A DNA stretch of 64,000 bases from Antedon mediterranea (lineage: Eukaryota; Echinodermata; Crinoidea; Comatulida; Antedonidae). Made by a program: the position numbers and the translations under genes. The notes beneath the pieces are model-generated. The model made no database searches. It worked only from the letters and a program-made list of their open reading frames with translations, and was not told where the DNA came from. Each line of letters opens with the position of its first letter. The stretch's first letter is position 1. The stretch covers positions 11,524,932 through 11,588,931 of the forward strand of contig NC_092679.1 of the NCBI RefSeq assembly GCF_964355755.1, read 5' to 3'. Below, in pieces: positions 57,936-64,000 of this stretch.

Positions 57936-60900
57936 AGTAAACAGGACCAGCGGTCCTACTCTAACTTATACTGGACGATTAAGGCGGTCCCCTAGTATAA
58001 TCCCACCAAGTGACCCCCAGGAGCAATCCGCCATTTTCTCACAAATACAATATCAAATTTCACTATAATATTATAAATCTTAATTTAGTTACACTCAGAT
58101 TTATTAGATGAGGGCTGAGTAAACGGGAGCAGTGGTCACACCCTAACTTATACTGGACGACTAAGGAGGTACCCTAGTATAATCCCACCAAGTTACTCCC
58201 AGGAGCAATCCGCCATTTTCTCACAAATACAGTATCAAATTTCACTATATAACAAATCGTAATTGAGTTACACTCAGATTTAAAAGATGAGGGCTGAGTA
58301 AAACGGGACCAATGGTCACACTCTAACTTATACTGGACGACTATGGAGGTACCCTATAATCCCACTAAGTGACTCCTAGGAGCAATCCGCCATTTTCTCA
58401 CAAATACAGTATCAAATTTCACTATAATTTTAAGAATAGTAATTGAGTTACACTCAGATTTCAAAGATGAGGGCTGAGTAAACGGGACCAGTGGTCCTAC
58501 TCTAACTTATACTGGACGATTAAGGCGGTCTCCTAGTATAATCCCACCAAGTAACTCCCAGGAGCAATCCGCCATTTTCTCACAAATACAGTATCAAATT
58601 TCACTATAATATTATAAATCTTAATTTAGTTACACTCAGATTTAATAGATGAGGGGTGAGTAAACGGGACCAGTGGTCACACCCTAACTTATACTGGACG
58701 ACTATGGAGGTACCCTAGTATAATCCCACCAAGTGACTCCCAGGAGCAATCCGCCATTTTCTCACAAATACAGTATCAAATTTCACTATAATATTAGAAA
58801 TCGTAATTGAGTTACACTCAGATTTAAAAGATGAGGGCTGAGTAAACAGGACCGGTGGTCCTACTCTAACTTAAACTGGACGACTAAGAAGGTACCCTAG
58901 TATAATCCCACCAAGTGACTCCCATGAGCAATCCGCCATTTTCTCACAAATACAGTATCAAATTTCACTATAATATTAAAGATCGTAATTGAGTTACACT
59001 CAGATTTAAAAAGATGAGGGCTGAGTAAACAGGACCAGTGGTCCTACTCTAACTTATACTGGACAACTAAGGAGGTACCCTAGTATAATCCCACCAAATG
59101 ACTCCCAGGAGCAATCCGCCATTTTCTCACAAATACAGTATCAAATTTCACTATATAAAAAATCGTAATTGAGTTACACTCAGATTTAAAAGATGAGGGC
59201 TGAGTAAACGGGACCAGCGGTCCTACTCTAACTTATACTGGACGATTAAGGAAGTCCCCTAGAGTATAATCCCACCAAGTGACTCCCAGGAGCAATCCGC
59301 CATTTTCTCACAAATACAGTATCAAATTTCACTATAATATTAAAGATCGTAATTGAGTTACACTCAGATTTAAAAGATGAGGGCTGAGTAAACAGGACCA
59401 GCGGTCCTACTCTAACTTATACTAGACGACTAAGGAGGTACCCTAGTCTAATCTCACCAAGTGACTCCCAGGAGCAATCCGCCATTTTCTCACAAATACA
59501 GTATCAAATTTCACTATATAAAAAAATTGTAATTGAGTTACACTCAGATTTAAAAGATGAGGGCTGAGTAAACGAAACCAGCGGTCCTACTCTAACTTAT
59601 ACTGGACGATTAAGGAGGTCCCCTAGTATAATACCACCAAGTGACTCCCATGAGCAATCCGCCATTTTCTCACAAATACAGTATCAAATTTCACTATAAT
59701 ATTAAAGATCGTAATTGATTTACACTCAGATTAAAAAGATGAGGGCTGGGTAAACAGGACCAGTGGTCCTATTCTAACTTATACTGGACAACTAAGGAGG
59801 TACCCTAGTATAATCCCACTGAGTGACTTCAAGGAGCAATCCGCCGTTTTCTCACAAATACAGTATCAAATTTCACTATATAAAAAATTGTAATTGAGTT
59901 ACACTCAGATTTAAAAGACGAGGGCTGAGTAAACGGGACCAGCGGTCCTACTCTAACTTATACTGGATGATTAAGGAGGTACCCTAGTATAATCCCACCA
60001 AGTGACTCCCAGGAGCAATCCGCCATTTTCTCACAAATACAGTATCAAATTTCACTATAATATTAAAGATCGTAATTGAGTTACACTCAGATTTAAAAGA
60101 TGAGGGCTGAGTAAACAGGGCCAGCGGTCCTACTCTAACTTATACTGGACGACTAAGGAGGTACCCAAGTATAATCCCACCAAATGACTCCCAGGAGCAA
60201 TCCTCCATTTTCTCACAAATACAGTATCAAATTTCACTATAATATAAAAAATCGTAATTGAGTTACACTCAGATTTAAAAGATGAGGGCTGAGTAAACAG
60301 GACCAGTGGTCCTACTCTAACTTATACTGGACGACTAAGGAGGTACCCTAGTATAATCCCACCAAGTGACTCCCAGGAGCAATCCGCCATTTTCTCACAA
60401 ATAGGCCTTACAGTATCAGATTTCACTATAATATTAAAAATCGTAATTGAGTTACACTCAGATTTAAAAGATGAGGGCTGAGTAAACGGGACCAGTGGTC
60501 CCACCCTAACTTATACTGGACGACTAAGGAGGTACCCTAGTATAATCCCACCAAGTGACTCCCAGGAACAATCCGCCATTTTCTCACAAATACAGTATCA
60601 AATTTCACTATAATATAAAAAATCGTAATTGAGTTACACTCAGATTTAAAAGATGAGGGCTGAGTAAACGGGACCAGCGGTCCTACTCTAACGTATACTG
60701 GACGACTAAGGAGGTACCCTAGTATAATCCCACAAGTGACTCCCAGGAGCAATCCGCCATTTTCTCACAAATACAGTATCAAATTTCACTATATAAAAAA
60801 TCGTAATTGAGTTACACTCAGATTTAAAAGATGAGGGCTGAGTAAGCGGGACCAGTGGTCCCACCCTAACTTATACTGGACGACTAAGGAGGTACCCTAG

Positions 60901-63900
60901 TATAATCCCACCAAGTGACTCCCTGGAGCAATCCGCCATTTTCTCACAAATACAGTATCAAATCTCACTATATAAAAAATCGTAATTGAGTTACACTCAG
61001 ATTTAAAAGATGAGGGCTGAGTAAGCGGGACCAGTGGTCCCACCCTAACTTATACTGGACGACTAAGGAGGTACCCTAGTATAATCCCACCAAGTGACTC
61101 CCTGGAGCAATCCGCCATTTTCTCACAAATACAGTATCAAATCTCACTATATAAAAAATCGTAATTGAGTTACACTCAGATTGAAAAGATGAGGGGGCTG
61201 AGTAAACGGGACAAGCGGTCCTACTCTAACTTATACTGGACGATTAAGGAGGTCCATTAGTATAATCCCACTAAGTGACTCCCAGGAGCAATCCGCCATT
61301 TTCTTACAAATACAGTATCAAATTTCACTATAATATTAAAAATCGTAATTGAGTTACACTCAGATTTAAAAGATGAGGGCTGAGTAAACAGGGCCAGCGG
61401 TCCTACTCTAACTTATACTGGACGACTAAGGAGGTACCCAAGTATAATCCCACCAAGTGACTCCCAGGAGCAATCTTCCATTTTCTCACAAATACAGTAT
61501 CAAATTTCACTATAATATTAAAAATCGTAATTGAGTTACACTCAGATTTAAAAGATGAGGGCTGGGTAAACAGGACCAGTGGTCCTACTCTAACTTATAC
61601 TGGACAACTAAGGAGGTACCCTAGTATAATCCCACCGAGTGACTTTCAGGAGCAATCCGCCGTTTTCTCACAAATACAGTACCAAATTTCACTATAATAA
61701 TAAAATCGTAATTGAGTTACACTCAGATTTAAAAGATGAGGGCTGAGTAAACAAGACCAGCGGTCCTACTCTAACTTATACTGGACGACTAAGGAGGTAC
61801 CCTAGTATAATCCCACCGAGTGACTTCCAGGAGCAATCCGCCGTTTTCTCACAAATACAGTACCAAATTTCACTATAATATTTAAAATCGTAATTGAGTT
61901 ACACTCATATTTAAAAAGATGAGGGCTGAGTAAACGGGACCAGCGGTCCTACTCTAACTTATACTGGACGACTAAGGAGGTACCCTAGTATAATCCCACC
62001 AAGTGATTCCCATGAGCAATCCGCCATTTTCTCACAAATACAGTATCAAATTTCACTATATAAAAAATAGTAATTGAGTTACACTCAGATTTAAAAGATG
62101 AGGGCTGAGTAAACGGGACCAGCGGTTCTATACTCTAACTTATACTGGACGATTAAGGAGGTCCCCTAGTATAATCCCACCAAGTGACTCATAGGAGCAA
62201 TCCGCCGTTTTCTCACAAATACAGTACCAAATTTCCCTATAATATTAAAAATCGTAATTGAGTTACACTCAGATTTACAAGATGAGGGCTGAGTAAACAA
62301 GACCAGCGGTCCTACTCTAACTTATACTGGACGACTAAGGAGGTACCCTAGTATAATCCCACCGAGTGACTTCCAGGAGCAATCCGCCGTTTTCTCACAA
62401 ATACAGTACCAAATTTCACTATAATATTTAAAATCGTAATTGAGTTACACTCAGATTTAAAAAGATGAGGGCTGAGTAAACAGGACCAGCGGTCCTACTC
62501 TAACTTATACTGGACGACTAAGGAGGTACCCTAGTATAATCTCACCAAGTGACTCCCTGGAGCAATCAGCCATTTTCTCACAAATACAGTATCAAATTTC
62601 AGTATATAAAAAATCGTAATTGAGTTACACTCAGATTTAAAAGATGAGGGCTGAGTAAACGGGACCTGCGGTCTTACTCTAACTTATACTGGACGATTAA
62701 GGAGGTCCCCTAGTATAATCCCACCAAGTGACTCCCAGGAGCAATCTGCCATTTTCTCACAAATACAGTATCAAATTTCACTATAATATTAAAGATCGTA
62801 ATTGAGTTACACTCAGATTTATAAGATGAGGGCTGAGTAAACAGGACCAGTGGTCCTACTCTAACTTATACTGAACAACTAAGGAGGTACCCTAGTATAA
62901 TCCCACCGAGTGACTTCCAGGAGCAATCCGCCGTTTTCTCACAAATACAGTACCAAATTTCACTATAATATTAAAAATCGTAATTGAGTTACACTCAGAT
63001 TTAAAAGATGAGGGCTGAGTAAACAGGACCAGCGGTCCTACTCTAACTTATACTGGACGACTAAGGAGGTACCCTAGTATAATCCCACCAATTGACTCCC
63101 AGGAGCAATCCGCCATTTTCTCACAAATACAGTATCAAATTTCACTATAATATTAAAGATCGTAATTGAGTTACACTCAGATTTAAAAGATGAGGGCTGC
63201 GTAAACAGGGCCAGCGGTCCTACTCTAACTTATACTGGACGACTAAGGGGGTACCCAAGTATAATCCCACCAAATGACTCCCCAGGAGCAATCCTCCATT
63301 TTCTCACAAATACAGTATCAAATTTCACTATAATATTAAAAATCGTAATTGAGTTACACTCAGATTTAAAAGATGAGGGCTGAGTAAACAGGACCAGTGG
63401 TCCTACTCTAACTTATACTGGACGACTAAGGAGGTACCCTAGTATAATCCCACCAAGTGACTCCCAGGAGCAATCCGACATTTTCTCACAAATACAGTAT
63501 CAAATTTCACTATAATATTAAAAATCGTAATTGAGTTACACTCAGATTTAAAAGATGAGGGCTGAGTAAACAAGACCAGCGGTCCTACTCTAACTTATAC
63601 TGGACGACTAAGGAGGTACCCTAGTATAATCCCACCAAGTGACTCCCAGGAGCAATCCGCCATTTTCTCACAAATACAGTTTCAAATTTCACTATATAAA
63701 AAATCGTAATTGAGTTACACTCAGATTTAAAAGATGAGGGCTGAGTAAACGGGACCAGTGGTCCCACCTTACTTATACTGGACGACTAAAGAGGTACCCT
63801 AGTATAATCCCACCAAGTGACTCCCAGGAGCAATCCGCCATTTTCTCACAAATACAGTATCAAATTTCACTATAATATTAAAAATCGTAATTGAGTTACA

Positions 63901-64000
63901 CTCAGATTTAAAAGATGAGGGCTGAGTAAACAGGACCAGCGGTCCTACTCTAACTTATACTGGACGGCCAAAGAGGTACCTTAGTATAATCCCACCAAGT
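57936..64000 (-). repeat. Satellite array, inverted part (~33 monomers), runs off right edge
   Basis: The same monomer in reverse orientation, beginning at the inversion point near 57,934 and continuing to the end. Monomers are more varied than in the forward array and contain more indels. Local groups recur, for example GAGTGACTTCCAGGAGCAAT at 61819, 62364 and 62909, and two adjacent near-identical monomers at about 60,840 and 61,020. Variants also found in the forward array (for example GGGGGCTGAG with GGTCCATTAG at 61,190-61,260) show common origin. Confidence 0.97.

Noticed and set aside
60322-60752. Two minus-strand open frames of 60-71 codons in the satellite
   Set aside because: They arise from monomers whose stop-free stretch happens to join the 22-codon frame; not found consistently in neighbouring monomers.

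Overview
The window is AT-rich, intron-containing animal DNA. Two multi-exon genes with canonical GT/AG splice sites, several families of non-LTR retrotransposon, TIR and foldback DNA elements and a large satellite array all point to a metazoan. The frequent octamer-like motif TAGGCCTA and the mix of repeats suggest a marine deuterostome such as an echinoderm or hemichordate; that lineage call is an impression, not a proof. I see no rRNA, tRNA or CRISPR.

Layout. 1-3070 (minus strand): the 5' portion of a young LINE. ORF1 is an L1-ORF1p-like protein with one nonsense codon. ORF2 (endonuclease plus start of the reverse transcriptase) is open for 644 codons and runs off the left edge. 4200-6840: T-rich repeats, an (AT)n microsatellite and the 3' end of a second, L1/Tx1-like LINE on the minus strand. 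6850-11500: no gene recognised. 11807-17073 (plus): a complete class A (rhodopsin-like) G-protein-coupled receptor of 452 aa in four coding exons, with a ~0.95 kb foldback element in intron 1 and the DRY motif split by intron 2. 18.3-25.3 kb: a TTAA-flanked MITE, a 26-bp-armed hairpin, a TA-flanked TIR element and a decayed LINE.

26406-41225 (minus): a gene I reconstruct as TEDC1 (tubulin epsilon and delta complex protein 1), 445 aa in six coding exons, all introns in phase 0. Its introns carry most of the unusual DNA: a 24-bp minisatellite, a PIF/Harbinger-type element with a broken Myb/SANT-like gene, a Harbinger-type MITE with TTA target duplication, a GGCCGAGTTGAC foldback element, a ~1.4 kb 20-22-bp minisatellite, an inverted array of ~162-bp units, a LINE fragment and a second copy of the TTAA MITE nested in another foldback element.

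41.36-64.0 kb: about 22.6 kb of satellite DNA, monomer ~178-186 bp (usually ~182), running past the right edge. Monomers are in plus orientation to ~57,934 and in minus orientation from there on, joined at a 3-bp microhomology. The forward part has a higher-order repeat: three near-identical ~5.27 kb blocks of about 29 monomers; block 2 has gained and block 3 has lost a six-monomer segment (~1,090 bp). The array begins only ~130 bp upstream of the TEDC1 start codon, so the promoter of this centriole-related gene must lie in or against satellite DNA.

The two host genes show no functional link: one is a membrane receptor, the other a microtubule/centriole factor. No clearly new biochemical system is visible; the most interesting material is the satellite organisation and its contact with TEDC1.
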